From the NCBI RefSeq assembly GCF_001467535.1, contig NZ_LNZC01000011.1:1-64000 (forward strand): a stretch of DNA of 64,000 nucleotides. Direction: 5' to 3'. Every line of letters starts with the position of its first letter. Positions within the stretch are counted from its first letter, which is position 1. This document shows positions 1-9,549 of this stretch, piece by piece. Under the pieces are notes generated by a model. It was given only the letters and a program-made list of their open reading frames with translations, was not told the DNA's origin and did not search any database. The stretch is from Legionella worsleiensis (lineage in GTDB: Bacteria > Pseudomonadota > Gammaproteobacteria > Legionellales > Legionellaceae). A program made the translations under genes and the position numbers.

Positions 1-24
1 TCAACCAAGATAATTTGGACAAAT

Positions 25-44
25 CCTGGTTGCAAGCAACCAGG
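25..44. repeat. Perfect 9-bp hairpin at the window edge
   Basis: CCTGGTTGC and GCAACCAGG flank a 2-base loop. No T-run follows on either strand. It could be the end of a gene lying outside the window; nothing more can be said. Confidence 0.4.
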
Positions 45-150
45 CTACGTTTGCTAAGTTAGGGTTAATGTTCACGTTTAACATGTATTTTTCAGAGAAC
101 CCCATTGTGCCAGGGATAGGCAAATAGATTGTTAATCAGGCTCAGCAAGA

Positions 151-219
151 GTAGATACTGTCTTAAAGGCAAGCAAAATTTTCATTAAAAGGTTGCTTGC
201 TTTTAAAGACAGTATCTAC
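151..219. repeat. Long inverted repeat downstream of the MFS gene
   Basis: The arms at 151-176 and 193-219 (26 and 27 bases) are complementary except for one indel and one mismatch, with a 16-base loop. It lies just past the stop codon of the MFS gene, so it may act as a 3' hairpin for that minus-strand transcript, but there is no U-tract. An 11-base piece of the arm (ACAGTATCTAC) recurs at 23713-23723 upstream of hflK. Confidence 0.6.
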
Positions 220-233
220 CAAGCTATTGTCTT

Positions 234-1490
234 TTAGTTCAGGTTGTTTTTATAGGTTTCGTTAACGTAACAGGTTGTCCCAAGGACTATGATTGTCCAT
301 ATAAAAACGTACCAGGCGGGTGCGAGCTGGTTATTGAACAGTTCAATGAGTGTAATGGCTATTAGCGGCATAGTACCACCAAATAAAGCTTGACCTATGT
401 TATAGCCTGTTGAAATGCCACTGGCGCGAATGCGGGTTGGGAACATTTCAGCGAGCATGGTTGGAACGGTTGCGTTAATCGGTGCCAGTATCAATGCAAA
501 CACGAGTTCAGCAATAAGCACATACCACCAGTTCTTACTGAGGATTAATCCAAAAAAGGGAAATACATAGATTAAGAGGGTAATTAATCCCAAAAAATAA
601 ATGGGTTTTCTACCCAGAATATCTGATAGGTAACCCATAATTGGAATGAATAATGTAAGGGTTAATAAGGCTAACAGATTGATTAACAACGCATCGTATA
701 ATTTGAATCCTTGATAGTTGACCAAAAATGTAGTGACATATGCAATCAGTATGTAGTTTGACATGGCTAAAATACTGGTGAGCATAATTGCTTTAATTAG
801 TGGTATTTTATATTCAGTACAGATAATTCTAATCGGAGAATTCTGTTTGTGTTTTTGGGGTTCAAATGTGGGCGATTCTTTGCTTTTTATTCGTAGACAG
901 ATACCTAATATGCCAAGCACTCCTCCAATCAGGTAGGGGTATCGCCATCCTGATTGCAAAAGTGATTCGCCTGTAAATATGGAGCTGAAAATAGAGGCAA
1001 CCAGAGCACCTGAAAAAATACCTAAAAAAGCACTGCTCGAAACCAGGCTCCCGGCAAATCCACGTTTATTATGAAACATGTGTTCAATCAGATAGGTAGT
1101 TGAACCAGGAAGTTCGCCACCTACGGCAATACTTTGCATAAGCCTTAATATGGAAAATACCAGGGTTGCGGCTATACCTATAGAATTAAAATCTGGCACC
1201 AAGGCAATTAATGTAGTTGAGACGGTCATGATAGATACTGAAACAATCAGTGCTTTTCGTCTGCCAAAGTGATCGGCATAATGGCCAATAAGGAGGCCGC
1301 CTATAGGGCGCATGATAAATCCTATAGCAAAAAGACTGAATGTCGCCACTAGAGAAATAAAAGGAACTTCAGAGGGAAAAAAAATCCTGGCAAAAACAGG
1401 AGCAAAACTGGCGTAGAGGATGAAGTCATACCACTCCAGAGTATTTCCAAATAACCCCGCAACAATACTGTATTTTTCATTATTTTTCAT
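234..1490 (-). CDS. MFS transporter, metabolite:H+ symporter (ProP-like)
   Basis: Inner-membrane secondary transporter of the major facilitator superfamily with about 12 hydrophobic segments. The N-terminal GNTLEWYDF motif and the loop motif GHYADHFGRRKAL are typical of the metabolite:H+ symporter family (ProP, KgtP, ShiA and relatives). The loop between helices 8 and 9 carries GYLSDILGRKP, the second copy of the family motif. The substrate cannot be told from sequence; proline/betaine or an organic acid are usual for the family. A GTG three codons upstream (1499) is an alternative start; neither start has a clear ribosome binding site. The gene is alone on its strand, 80 bases downstream of the icmF stop. 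Confidence 0.9.
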   Translation of the reverse strand: MKNNEKYSIVAGLFGNTLEWYDFILYASFAPVFARIFFPSEVPFISLVATFSLFAIGFIMRPIGGLLIGHYADHFGRRKALIVSVSIMTVSTTLIALVPDFNSIGIAATLVFSILRLMQSIAVGGELPGSTTYLIEHMFHNKRGFAGSLVSSSAFLGIFSGALVASIFSSIFTGESLLQSGWRYPYLIGGVLGILGICLRIKSKESPTFEPQKHKQNSPIRIICTEYKIPLIKAIMLTSILAMSNYILIAYVTTFLVNYQGFKLYDALLINLLALLTLTLFIPIMGYLSDILGRKPIYFLGLITLLIYVFPFFGLILSKNWWYVLIAELVFALILAPINATVPTMLAEMFPTRIRASGISTGYNIGQALFGGTMPLIAITLIELFNNQLAPAWYVFIWTIIVLGTTCYVNETYKNNLN

Positions 1491-1569
1491 GGCCGTCACT
1501 TTTATGCGGTTTATTCGATCTCATCCTTGCTCCATACCCAGTTCAAATGAAAAAAACTTTTTCAATGAG

Positions 1570-4491
1570 CTATGCAATGACGTGGTTTAGCGAAAAACCA
1601 TTTAATATTCCCGGGGTAAATGGATTAACCTGGTTATTTGTTTTAAGCAAATAACGACCTGAATTACTGTTCACTTCAAACAGAATTTGTAAATTTGAAC
1701 TGTCTTGTTCATCCACCAGAACATTCACTTTTTCTAACAGTCTAAATATAGCCCATGTGCCTTGCTCTGCAAGTTCATAGTGATTCCCTTCTATAGAATC
1801 TAATGCCAATTTGGCATTATTTTGTGGCCAACTGAATTGAATAAACGATTCGCTATTTTGCGTGTCTGTTAATTTAGTAGCACCGATTTCAAGTTTTAAA
1901 CTGGCAACGACAGGATCCAGACTAATTTTTTGTAGACTGAATTCAATTTTACTTTCATCACTATGGGCGGGAAAAAACATATTGGTAATAATATTGGCAC
2001 GAATGATTTCGTCTATCGCATCGTTGGAGATGGGTATTACAAAATCATTGACTGATTTTGTTTTCCACTCAGCATTGGAAACATCCAGAAATGGTTTGAT
2101 GTATTGTTCTGAAAAGGTATTTAATATGCCATGCGTTGCAAAGAAACGATTAAAATCGTTTATTTGAATTTCCTGATGTTGTCTTGAATCAAAGGGATAA
2201 CGTCCCGCTATAGTATTTTGAAACTCCCTATAAACCGTTTGCTCCCATTGTTGATTGATGTAGTTTCTGGTGTCTTTGATGAGAATAACCCAGGTATCTC
2301 CTGCCAATTGTTTTGTCCAGGAGCTGAGTGGTTCGGGGAGTTGACGGGATTGCATAAAAAGTGCGCTGATAGGATCTGCTGCATTTTCGTTAATAAATCG
2401 TGATTTAGTCAACGTAAATGCTGTTTTACCGCCATCGTTTACAACCGATAATGTGGCAATAAAATGCTCTAGTTCGTTGATTTTTATATTGATGTCTTTG
2501 ATACTTGTGCTGCTGGTCAGGTTCAAATCGGTAAACTTATGCGCAACAAATTGATTGAAAACAGACGTGCCGTCATCAGATAAATCAGGTTTGGTTTCTC
2601 GTTGTACCAGAGAAATCAGTGTTCCTATGGCATCAGTTTGCTGCAGGGATTTTACAATTTGACGACCTTGTTGGTAATCGTGATAATGAATTGGTTGAGA
2701 TTTCTTGATGAATGTTTGCCACCAGGTTACGTAATCAAAACAGTACGCCTGAATGAGCAGATTATTCAGTTGCGCCAGATCCTGGCGAGCAAGAACCCAA
2801 TTTTCTGCCTGAAGTTTGCTGCTTATATTGGGAATAGTGCGAATCACAGTTGTAAAACCGGATTTGGTGAAATAGACAGGCAGTTCATTCGTTGATAAGT
2901 GAAATCCATCAACAGTAATTTTTTGTTTTGTCTGCGGAAAAGATTCTTTGGCAATTGAGTAATAAAGATAACTGGTTGGTAGAGCATTTAAGTAATTTCG
3001 TGCATCACTAATCACCTGAGGTTTGACGGGTACATTGTGCAGGGATTTACTTAAGGTCCTCTTAAGCAGTACTAATTGATTTTTATTTGCATTTGGCGAT
3101 TGTTGCCACTGATTTTTAAACCATTCATAGACCTCATATTCCGAAAAATGTTCCGGTTGCCCAAGCATTAGATAGATTTTCAGTGCTTTATAACGAGTTA
3201 TAGGAGTATTGCTGGGATTATTGATTACTTGTTCCAGCTCATTAGTTAAAGACGGGAGGAATTCGCCTTCCAGTTTGTGTTTGGCGTTATTGTGCAGGCT
3301 AACTTTTAACTGATGAACATTAGGAAGTGAAACGGAATTAGCTGATATATGGTCCATTTTGTCTGCTGCTTTTGACAAGTGGTACAACGCCTGCGGGCCA
3401 TTTTGACCTTGATTATTCAAGGTATCATAAGCCAATAATTCTTTACTGGTTTCATCGAGTAAATGTGCTGTTTTGTAATGGTTATAACTTAACAAGAGCA
3501 AGCTCATTACTGCGATACCTGAAGCTATGGCTATGAGTGGTCTTTGAGATACGGGCTGAATTTGGGGAGCTTGACTGCATTGCTCTTGTATTGATTTTAA
3601 TGCCCCTTCAACAAAATAGGCTCTGAAATTGGTGGCTTGTGGAAAGGTATCCTGAACCACCAAAGCATATTCGTGTTGAATTTTTTTATTAAGTCTGTCA
3701 ATACTTACTCCACCTTGTTCTGCGCTGGTAAAATAGAGGGAGTGCAAATGAAACATCTTGGGAGATATGCCTTGGATTAATGCCTGAATAGGGGCTCTCA
3801 GGCTGGATAATTGCAGTGGAAATTCCCGAATTAAACTTCGTTTTATGGTGGAGCGAACGGGATGCATTTTGGTAATCACCTGGTGGCCAAGATGCTCGAT
3901 TAATTGATTGAATTGTTGAGAATAGGTTTCAATTTTTTTGCGTGTTTGATTGATGCAATCCAGAGAAAAGCCTAAAGGTTTGGACAGTTCCATTGCATGA
4001 TCCATCTGATAAAATTCAGTGAATCCTGCTAACGTGTCCATTTTAGTAAATATGAGTGCTAACTCAACTTGATAACCCAGATTGGAGCCAAGACGCTCCA
4101 GTAATTGCAGATGTGATTTTTTTGTTTCGGTAAAAGCAGCCGGATCTGCAATTAATAAATCATTTACGTCTACGCATAAGATTAATCCGGTAATTTGAAG
4201 ATAGCGGTTACATCGATTGAGTTGTTTTAAGGTATTTTGTAAGAGGGTTTTGCTGTTTCTAAGCCAACTCTCTCCGAGTTCAACTATAATTCCCTGTTGA
4301 TTAAAATAGATTTTTGCATTTTGCTCGCTAAATACAGGCATGATCTCCATGGCACTTTGTTTTAAAAGCGCAGATTTACCTTGTTCGTTGATGCCTGTCA
4401 TAACAACAAAGGACAGTTGATTGTTTTGCGGTTTGAGCTGATTCAGTATTTTTTTTATAGCATCACATAATGCGTGTAAAGAGTTATCCAT
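1570..4491 (-). CDS. icmF: IcmF, Dot/Icm type IVB secretion inner-membrane protein
   Basis: Partner of DotU; in Legionella the two stabilise the Dot/Icm core complex, and their relatives TssM/TssL form the membrane complex of type VI secretion. The 973-residue protein has a P-loop near the N-terminus (GINEQGKS, about residues 32-40), which in this family is not always needed for function. A single membrane segment lies at about residues 315-335, followed by a large periplasmic domain, as expected for TssM/IcmF proteins. It overlaps the dotU stop by one base (TAATG), so the pair is translationally coupled. No other secretion gene adjoins it, which matches the known placement of dotU-icmF away from the two main dot/icm loci. 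Confidence 0.95.
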   Translation of the reverse strand: MDNSLHALCDAIKKILNQLKPQNNQLSFVVMTGINEQGKSALLKQSAMEIMPVFSEQNAKIYFNQQGIIVELGESWLRNSKTLLQNTLKQLNRCNRYLQITGLILCVDVNDLLIADPAAFTETKKSHLQLLERLGSNLGYQVELALIFTKMDTLAGFTEFYQMDHAMELSKPLGFSLDCINQTRKKIETYSQQFNQLIEHLGHQVITKMHPVRSTIKRSLIREFPLQLSSLRAPIQALIQGISPKMFHLHSLYFTSAEQGGVSIDRLNKKIQHEYALVVQDTFPQATNFRAYFVEGALKSIQEQCSQAPQIQPVSQRPLIAIASGIAVMSLLLLSYNHYKTAHLLDETSKELLAYDTLNNQGQNGPQALYHLSKAADKMDHISANSVSLPNVHQLKVSLHNNAKHKLEGEFLPSLTNELEQVINNPSNTPITRYKALKIYLMLGQPEHFSEYEVYEWFKNQWQQSPNANKNQLVLLKRTLSKSLHNVPVKPQVISDARNYLNALPTSYLYYSIAKESFPQTKQKITVDGFHLSTNELPVYFTKSGFTTVIRTIPNISSKLQAENWVLARQDLAQLNNLLIQAYCFDYVTWWQTFIKKSQPIHYHDYQQGRQIVKSLQQTDAIGTLISLVQRETKPDLSDDGTSVFNQFVAHKFTDLNLTSSTSIKDINIKINELEHFIATLSVVNDGGKTAFTLTKSRFINENAADPISALFMQSRQLPEPLSSWTKQLAGDTWVILIKDTRNYINQQWEQTVYREFQNTIAGRYPFDSRQHQEIQINDFNRFFATHGILNTFSEQYIKPFLDVSNAEWKTKSVNDFVIPISNDAIDEIIRANIITNMFFPAHSDESKIEFSLQKISLDPVVASLKLEIGATKLTDTQNSESFIQFSWPQNNAKLALDSIEGNHYELAEQGTWAIFRLLEKVNVLVDEQDSSNLQILFEVNSNSGRYLLKTNNQVNPFTPGILNGFSLNHVIA

Positions 4492-5276
4492 TAGTCATCC
4501 AGCATTGCAAGTTGGGTATGTCCAAATAAAAGGTTTTTTGCTTTATTTTCCAGCACTATGTGGCTGGTTAAATAGGCTAGGGCAACAAAACTGACTGCAA
4601 CAATAGCAGTTATCAGTGAAGCCTTATAGTTTTTTTTAAGTGTTTTGGGTATGGGATTTTCATGAAACAGTTTATGAGGTTTATTGAATCGATATTGTTG
4701 AATAATTTGATATAAGTCTTCAATGGTATTGTCAAGTGCCTGACGACCATCTGCTTTTAAATGATACTCGCCTTCAAATCCAACGATAAGACAAAAATAA
4801 ACCAGTTCGATTAAATCAAGAAATTGATTGGGTCGTTCTTTGATGTAATTCAGGATTTCAAAAAATCGTTGTTGTGGTTGAGCCCCATCACTTGTTAAAG
4901 GAGTAAACGACTTGAATTCAGCCGCCAGATTATAAATTCTTAAATAATTTTTACCTAGAATTTCATCAATAGTCGCTGATAATAAATAGTGCGCAATGCT
5001 GATGAGATCTTGTGGGTATTTAGAGGCATCCAGCTTGCTGTGAAAAGCTCGCAATTCATGCTCAATGTTTTCTCTAATTTGTTCAATGGGTGGAAGACTC
5101 GGACTTAAACACAGCCTTTCAAGCAATGAGAGTAAAGGCCCTGCTGCTGCAACCAGCGAGTTGGCAGAAAAGGGAGCGATAAAAAGTTTGGAACGATAGT
5201 ATCCCTGCGAAACCAGGTTGGGTTCCGATATTGCAAGCCGGCTGACAAGTGAGGCCGGATAGTGCTCAGCTGTCAT
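4491..5276 (-). CDS. dotU: DotU (IcmH), Dot/Icm type IVB secretion protein
   Basis: Inner-membrane partner of IcmF (TssL/DotU family). The cytoplasmic domain covers about residues 1-215, with one membrane segment near the C-terminus (about 217-240) and a short periplasmic tail, the normal TssL topology. I chose the ATG at 5276 (261 residues) because GGAG lies 8 bases upstream; the longer reading frame would use a TTG at 5303 with no binding site. First gene of a two-gene operon with icmF. The promoter must lie in the 500-base gap upstream, but I could not identify one. Confidence 0.95.
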   Translation of the reverse strand: MTAEHYPASLVSRLAISEPNLVSQGYYRSKLFIAPFSANSLVAAAGPLLSLLERLCLSPSLPPIEQIRENIEHELRAFHSKLDASKYPQDLISIAHYLLSATIDEILGKNYLRIYNLAAEFKSFTPLTSDGAQPQQRFFEILNYIKERPNQFLDLIELVYFCLIVGFEGEYHLKADGRQALDNTIEDLYQIIQQYRFNKPHKLFHENPIPKTLKKNYKASLITAIVAVSFVALAYLTSHIVLENKAKNLLFGHTQLAMLDD

Positions 5277-5534
5277 TAGTTTGCTCCAAAAGAATATTGA
5301 CAATGCATTTAATTCTCAATGAAACGAACGGATAAAAAGCAGAGTGCTGTGATCATAGCGGAATATGGTTCAAGTCTTTTTATCTAACCCTGCTATTGCT
5401 TGCATTGATGCAATGCTAATCGCCATTATAGTTCGTTTAATACGAGATTTCGTGGTGCAATTGTACCGTTAAAAATAAGATGATACGTTATAAACTGCTC
5501 GTTGTTCAAGTTTACTTTATCGGATATCTCTTAT

Positions 5535-5557
5535 TCCAGAAGTAAAAAGTTTCTGGA
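5535..5557 (+). promoter_or_regulatory. Hairpin that would cover a ribosome binding site
   Basis: TCCAGAA (5535-5541) pairs perfectly with TTCTGGA (5551-5557). The right arm contains the GGA of the GGAG site (5555-5558) in front of the small reading frame at 5567, so pairing would hide it. Inference only. Confidence 0.35.
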
Positions 5558-5566
5558 GAATAATTC

Positions 5567-5626
5567 ATGAACTTTGTCAGGTTGCTCAAATCCCTTTTAG
5601 ATTTAAGCAGAGCACGAACCAACTAG
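5567..5626 (+). CDS. Possible 19-residue peptide in the dotU-prmA gap
   Basis: ATG at 5567 is preceded by GGAG with an 8-base spacer, a good ribosome binding site. The peptide (MNFVRLLKSLLDLSRARTN) is short, basic and amphipathic. It is on the strand opposite to both neighbours, with a hairpin over its binding site and a terminator-like structure about 75 bases downstream. It may be a leader or toxin-like peptide, or chance. No family is recognised. Confidence 0.25.
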   Translation: MNFVRLLKSLLDLSRARTN

Positions 5627-5700
5627 AGAGTTACCGTCGATTGAAGTATAAATGACCGATCTGCGTCAACCCTAACTTAGAGAGAAATCTCCTCATTGAG

Positions 5701-5780
5701 CAGTGTGTCTTTTTAAGGACTTCCTGATTGCTTTTGTGATAGCAATCGTTAAATGTCAATCTACAGTGACACACTGTTTT
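5701..5780 (+). terminator. Nested stem-loop followed by T5, dotU-prmA gap
   Basis: CAGTGTGTC (5701-5709) pairs with GACACACTG (5768-5776), followed on the + strand by TTTTT. Inside is a second hairpin, GATTGCT (5726-5732) with AGCAATC (5741-5747). The T-run is only on the + strand, so it would stop a transcript antisense to prmA and dotU. Apart from this and the small frame at 5567, I see nothing in 5277-5790; the dotU promoter must be here. Confidence 0.4.
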
Positions 5781-5790
5781 TGATAAGGGA

Positions 5791-6663
5791 TTACTTGCGG
5801 GTAAAAACTAAAAGAGACCAGCCGTCCTGATGGGAAGTACCGGTGTGAGTGAACACATCCTGATACTCTTTAACGAGCGTTTCTGCTTGCTCTGTTAAAA
5901 TGCCTGAAACAACCAGTTTTGCTCCTGGATTCAGCAGTTGATAAAACCGATCTCTTAATGACATAAGCGGAGCAAGAAGAATGTTTGCAATGATTAAATC
6001 AACCGGTTCTTGCAGCGCCTCAGGAGTACTTATGGACAGAAACTGTTCGTTAATGTGATTGGTCATCGCATTATTTTGCGTTGCTTGCAGGGCTTGATGA
6101 TCTATATCCACACCAATCACATGCCTGGCTCCAAGCTTTATCGCTGCTAATGAAAGAATACCGGAACCACAGCCATAATCGATGAGCGTTTTATTATCGA
6201 GTTCGGCCTGTTCCAACCAGGTCAGGCATAGAGCCGTTGTTGGATGAGTTCCCGTGCCAAATGCCAACCCAGGATCCAGCATTAAATTCACAGCATCAGA
6301 TACTGGAGGTGTCATCCAGGTAGGACAAATCCACAGGCGCCTACCAAATTGTTGTGGCTTAAAATCATCCATCCAGGCTCGTTCCCAATCTTTTTCGGGT
6401 AGAACCTCAATACTGCACTGCAAAGACCTTTTGGAATGGGTTAAGTGTTGTTTTGCTGCCTCGGCATCTTCCGCCTGCGCATATAATGCCTGAATAATCA
6501 CTTCCGGCCATAACGGGGTTGTACCTGGTTCTGGTTCGAGCACTGGATTATCATTTTTATCTGTAAGCATAATAGACAAGGCTCCAGACTCTTCGAGTTC
6601 CTCGCTGATTTGTTCTATCTCATCGCTTGGGCAATGCTCTACTTTTAATTGATACCACACCAT
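5791..6663 (-). CDS. prmA: Ribosomal protein L11 methyltransferase PrmA
   Basis: Cytoplasmic SAM-dependent enzyme that trimethylates ribosomal protein L11. The 290-residue length fits the family. The N-terminal substrate-recognition domain is followed by the SAM motif DYGCGSGIL at about residues 160-168, and the catalytic-type motif NILLAPL follows. AAGGATTAAT precedes the ATG. It is the last gene of aroQ-accB-accC-prmA and starts one base after the accC stop, a conserved gammaproteobacterial order. Confidence 0.95.
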   Translation of the reverse strand: MVWYQLKVEHCPSDEIEQISEELEESGALSIMLTDKNDNPVLEPEPGTTPLWPEVIIQALYAQAEDAEAAKQHLTHSKRSLQCSIEVLPEKDWERAWMDDFKPQQFGRRLWICPTWMTPPVSDAVNLMLDPGLAFGTGTHPTTALCLTWLEQAELDNKTLIDYGCGSGILSLAAIKLGARHVIGVDIDHQALQATQNNAMTNHINEQFLSISTPEALQEPVDLIIANILLAPLMSLRDRFYQLLNPGAKLVVSGILTEQAETLVKEYQDVFTHTGTSHQDGWSLLVFTRK

Positions 6664-6664
6664 A

Positions 6665-8005
6665 TTAATCCTTCAGCATTTTTTCCAGATAGTGAATATT
6701 GGTACCACCATCTATAAACGATTTGTCGTGCAGAATGCGCTGATGTAATTCAATGTTGGTTTTTATTCCATCAATGATGATTTCATCCAGAGCATTACGC
6801 ATTCTTCCCATAGCTTCAGCTCGGGATTCGCCATAACTGATGAGCTTGCCTATCATAGAATCATAGTTAGGGGGTACGGTATAACTGCTGTAAATATGCG
6901 AGTCAAAACGGATGCCGGGACCTCCAGGCTGATGCAGTAATTTTATGGTTCCTGGTGATGGCATAAATGTTTTTGGGTCTTCTGCATTAATTCGACATTC
7001 AATGGCATGACCTCGGAATTTAATGTCTTCCTGAGTCAGGGTCAGTGGAATATCACTGGCAATTTTGATTTGTTCTTTGATTAAATCGATGCCGGTGATC
7101 ATTTCGGTTACTGGATGTTCTACCTGGATACGGGTGTTCATCTCAATGAAATAAAAGTGGCCATCCTGGTATAAAAACTCAAATGTGCCAGCGCCCCTGT
7201 ATTGCAAATCTTTACAGGCTTTTATTACAGAATCACCTACTTTTTTTCGCAGCTCTGCTGTAATTCCCGGTGCAGGAGCTTCTTCTATAACTTTTTGATG
7301 GCGTCTTTGCATGGAGCAATCACGCTCACCTAAATGAATTGCATGGCCTTTGCCGTCTCCAAGTACCTGAAATTCAACATGTCTTGGATTTTCCAGGAAT
7401 TTTTCCATATAGACAATAGGATTGTTAAACGCCGCCTTAGCCTCGCTGCGGGTAAGTGCAATGGCATTTAACAAATTAGACTCGCTGTGCACAACACGCA
7501 TTCCTCGGCCGCCGCCGCCACCAGCTGCTTTAATGATTACGGGATAGCCAATAGCTCGTCCAATTTCCAGATTGCGTTCATCATCATCCCCTAAAGGGCC
7601 ATCAGAACCGGGAACACAGGGCACTCCAGCCTTTTTCATAGCCGCAATTGCGGAGACTTTATCGCCCATCAAGCGAATGGTATCACCTCTGGGTCCAATA
7701 AAACGAAATCCGCTTTGTTCCACTATATCGGCAAAATCAGCATTTTCTGATAAAAATCCGTAGCCCGGATGAATTGCCACCGCATCGGTGATTTCTGCGG
7801 CGGAGATAATAGCGGGTATATTCAGATAACTTTTTTGTGCAGGAGCCGGGCCAATGCATACGGTTTCATCGGCAAGTCGGACATGCAGCAGATCCTTATC
7901 AACGTCTGAATGAACGGCAACAGTTTGAATGCCAAGCTCTTTACAGGCACGTAATATACGAAGCGCAATTTCGCCTCTATTCGCAATAACTATTTTACTG
8001 AGCAT
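6665..8005 (-). CDS. accC: Biotin carboxylase, acetyl-CoA carboxylase subunit AccC
   Basis: Catalyses ATP-dependent carboxylation of biotin on AccB, the first half-reaction of acetyl-CoA carboxylase in fatty acid synthesis. The N-terminal domain starts [11 protein letters not shown], the ATP-grasp glycine loop is GGGGGRGMR, and the active-site segment [16 protein letters not shown] is present. The ATG at 8005 (446 residues) lies 7 bases after GAGG; a GTG two codons upstream is in frame but crowds that site. Twelve bases separate it from accB. The carboxyltransferase genes accA and accD are not in the window. Confidence 0.95.
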   Translation of the reverse strand: MLSKIVIANRGEIALRILRACKELGIQTVAVHSDVDKDLLHVRLADETVCIGPAPAQKSYLNIPAIISAAEITDAVAIHPGYGFLSENADFADIVEQSGFRFIGPRGDTIRLMGDKVSAIAAMKKAGVPCVPGSDGPLGDDDERNLEIGRAIGYPVIIKAAGGGGGRGMRVVHSESNLLNAIALTRSEAKAAFNNPIVYMEKFLENPRHVEFQVLGDGKGHAIHLGERDCSMQRRHQKVIEEAPAPGITAELRKKVGDSVIKACKDLQYRGAGTFEFLYQDGHFYFIEMNTRIQVEHPVTEMITGIDLIKEQIKIASDIPLTLTQEDIKFRGHAIECRINAEDPKTFMPSPGTIKLLHQPGGPGIRFDSHIYSSYTVPPNYDSMIGKLISYGESRAEAMGRMRNALDEIIIDGIKTNIELHQRILHDKSFIDGGTNIHYLEKMLKD

Positions 8006-8017
8006 AGACACGCCTCA

Positions 8018-8494
8018 CTATTCTATAATAAACAAAGGCTGGTCGTATTCAACTGGTTCCCCGTTCTGAACCAGGATTTCCACAATTTTACCCGCACGAT
8101 CCGCTTCAATTTCATTGAACATTTTCATGGCTTCAACAATGCATAAAGTATCACCGACTTTGACGGATTGACCCAGAGTAACAAAAGGAGGGGTTTCAGG
8201 TGACGGTGAGGTATACATGGTTCCAACCATGGGGGAACGAATTTTATGCCCTGATGCAACTACAGCGGCTGGTTTGCTCTCGTTATGATGTGCCGCTGGA
8301 GCATTTGGCGCTGCACTTGATAGATTTTGTTGTTGTATCGTAGAAGGCGCAACATAATGAACCTGAGGGGATTCCATGGTAACGCTGCTGTGGCGGCTTA
8401 GTCTTAGTGATTCTTCACCTTCTTTGATTTCAATTTCAGAAATGCCGGTTTCTTCCAACAATTCAATAAGCTTTTTGATTTTACGAATATCCAT
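8018..8494 (-). CDS. accB: Biotin carboxyl carrier protein AccB
   Basis: Biotin-carrying subunit of acetyl-CoA carboxylase. The 158 residues consist of an N-terminal helical part, an Ala/Pro-rich flexible linker (about 50-80) and the C-terminal biotinyl domain. The biotinylated lysine is K124 in EAMKM. GAGAG lies ahead of the ATG. It is second in the aroQ-accB-accC-prmA operon. Confidence 0.95.
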   Translation of the reverse strand: MDIRKIKKLIELLEETGISEIEIKEGEESLRLSRHSSVTMESPQVHYVAPSTIQQQNLSSAAPNAPAAHHNESKPAAVVASGHKIRSPMVGTMYTSPSPETPPFVTLGQSVKVGDTLCIVEAMKMFNEIEADRAGKIVEILVQNGEPVEYDQPLFIIE

Positions 8495-8506
8495 TGTTTA
8501 TTCTCT

Positions 8507-8944
8507 CTACTTAAATTCTTGAATGATTGCTTTTAACGCCAATAAATAACCTTGTGTACCCAAACCACAGATAACGCCTGTCGCAATATCAGAAAAATAG
8601 GAATGATGGCGAAAGGCTTCACGAGTATAAATATTGCTGATGTGAACTTCTATAAAAGGAATAGCAACGCCAGTGAGCGCATCACGCAATGCAATACTGG
8701 TGTGGGTGTATGCAGCGGGGTTGATAATAATAAAGTCAATTTTGTCACTTTGAGCCTGATGAATGGTCTCTATAAGTTCCACTTCGGAATTACTTTGAAC
8801 ACAGGCCAGCTGGACTCCCGCAGCGTTTGCTTCATCAAGAAGCTGTGCATTAATCTCGCTTAAAGACATAGCGCCATAAACGGATGGTTCTCGAGTGCCT
8901 AGGAGGTTTAGATTCGGGCCGTGTAGAACAAGTATTTTTTTCAT
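8507..8944 (-). CDS. aroQ: Type II 3-dehydroquinate dehydratase AroQ
   Basis: Shikimate-pathway enzyme converting 3-dehydroquinate to 3-dehydroshikimate in the cytoplasm. The 145-residue length and the motifs [14 protein letters not shown], the tyrosine in [17 protein letters not shown] and EVHISN are those of type II enzymes. I chose the ATG at 8944 because the typical N-terminus begins there; the open frame runs 31 codons further upstream without similarity. It is placed before accB, as in many gammaproteobacteria, and is the first gene of that operon. Confidence 0.95.
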   Translation of the reverse strand: MKKILVLHGPNLNLLGTREPSVYGAMSLSEINAQLLDEANAAGVQLACVQSNSEVELIETIHQAQSDKIDFIIINPAAYTHTSIALRDALTGVAIPFIEVHISNIYTREAFRHHSYFSDIATGVICGLGTQGYLLALKAIIQEFK

Positions 8945-9549
8945 TAGACTTAAGCGTAGTCTGATTTTTGGCAGATTTTGCCTTATATTTGATAATTTGT
9001 CTATATATCTTCGAGGATATCGGCAAGATCTCTGCATGTTACCTCATTATTCTCATGACTTGAGTGCTTACCAGGAATGAGTTGCCCGCCTGTTCAGGCA
9101 GGATTGGTTTTATGCTTTTGGAGTGAATTAGTGCGTTTATTTATGCATTAAAATTAATCAAAATGTATTTGTTTTGAAAATAAAATTCCTTCGTAAATAT
9201 TAATTTCAAAAATCTTGAAATTATGCTAGCTTTGAGTGGTTTGGAGAAATGTTTTTACATTTTGAAAAAAAACAAGTTGGTTTTATGTCAGTTGTCATTA
9301 AAATATTTGTGTTATATTACAATAAGTTAATTGAAAAAAGACGTGTTGAATGAGCCCTCTAATTCATTCAGTAAAAGCCAAGTTTAGATCATCCTTGATT
9401 TGGAAGTTTGAACGTAGTACAAACTACCAAGGTACGGCTGACGTAGCGGTACTTTGGTAATATAACTGAAAAATTAAAGGGTTATATAACAACATCGACG
9501 CTCCAGGAAGAGTTGTCGTATGGGAATTAAGTTTAAGGAGTTAGAATCA
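8945..9549 (+). promoter_or_regulatory. proA upstream region with leader hairpin and palindrome
   Basis: This AT-rich region separates the divergent aroQ and proA. TACCAAGGTAC (9425-9435) and GTACTTTGGTA (9449-9459) form a hairpin with one G-T mismatch, 90 bases before the proA start. A perfect palindrome GTTATATAAC follows at about 9480-9490. A 36-codon frame (9350-9460) ends inside the hairpin but has no clear ribosome binding site. I could not fix a promoter with confidence. Confidence 0.4.

Noticed and set aside
1500..1569. icmF terminator
   Set aside because: TGAAAAA/TTTTTCA is present but the stem is only A-T pairs; too weak to call.
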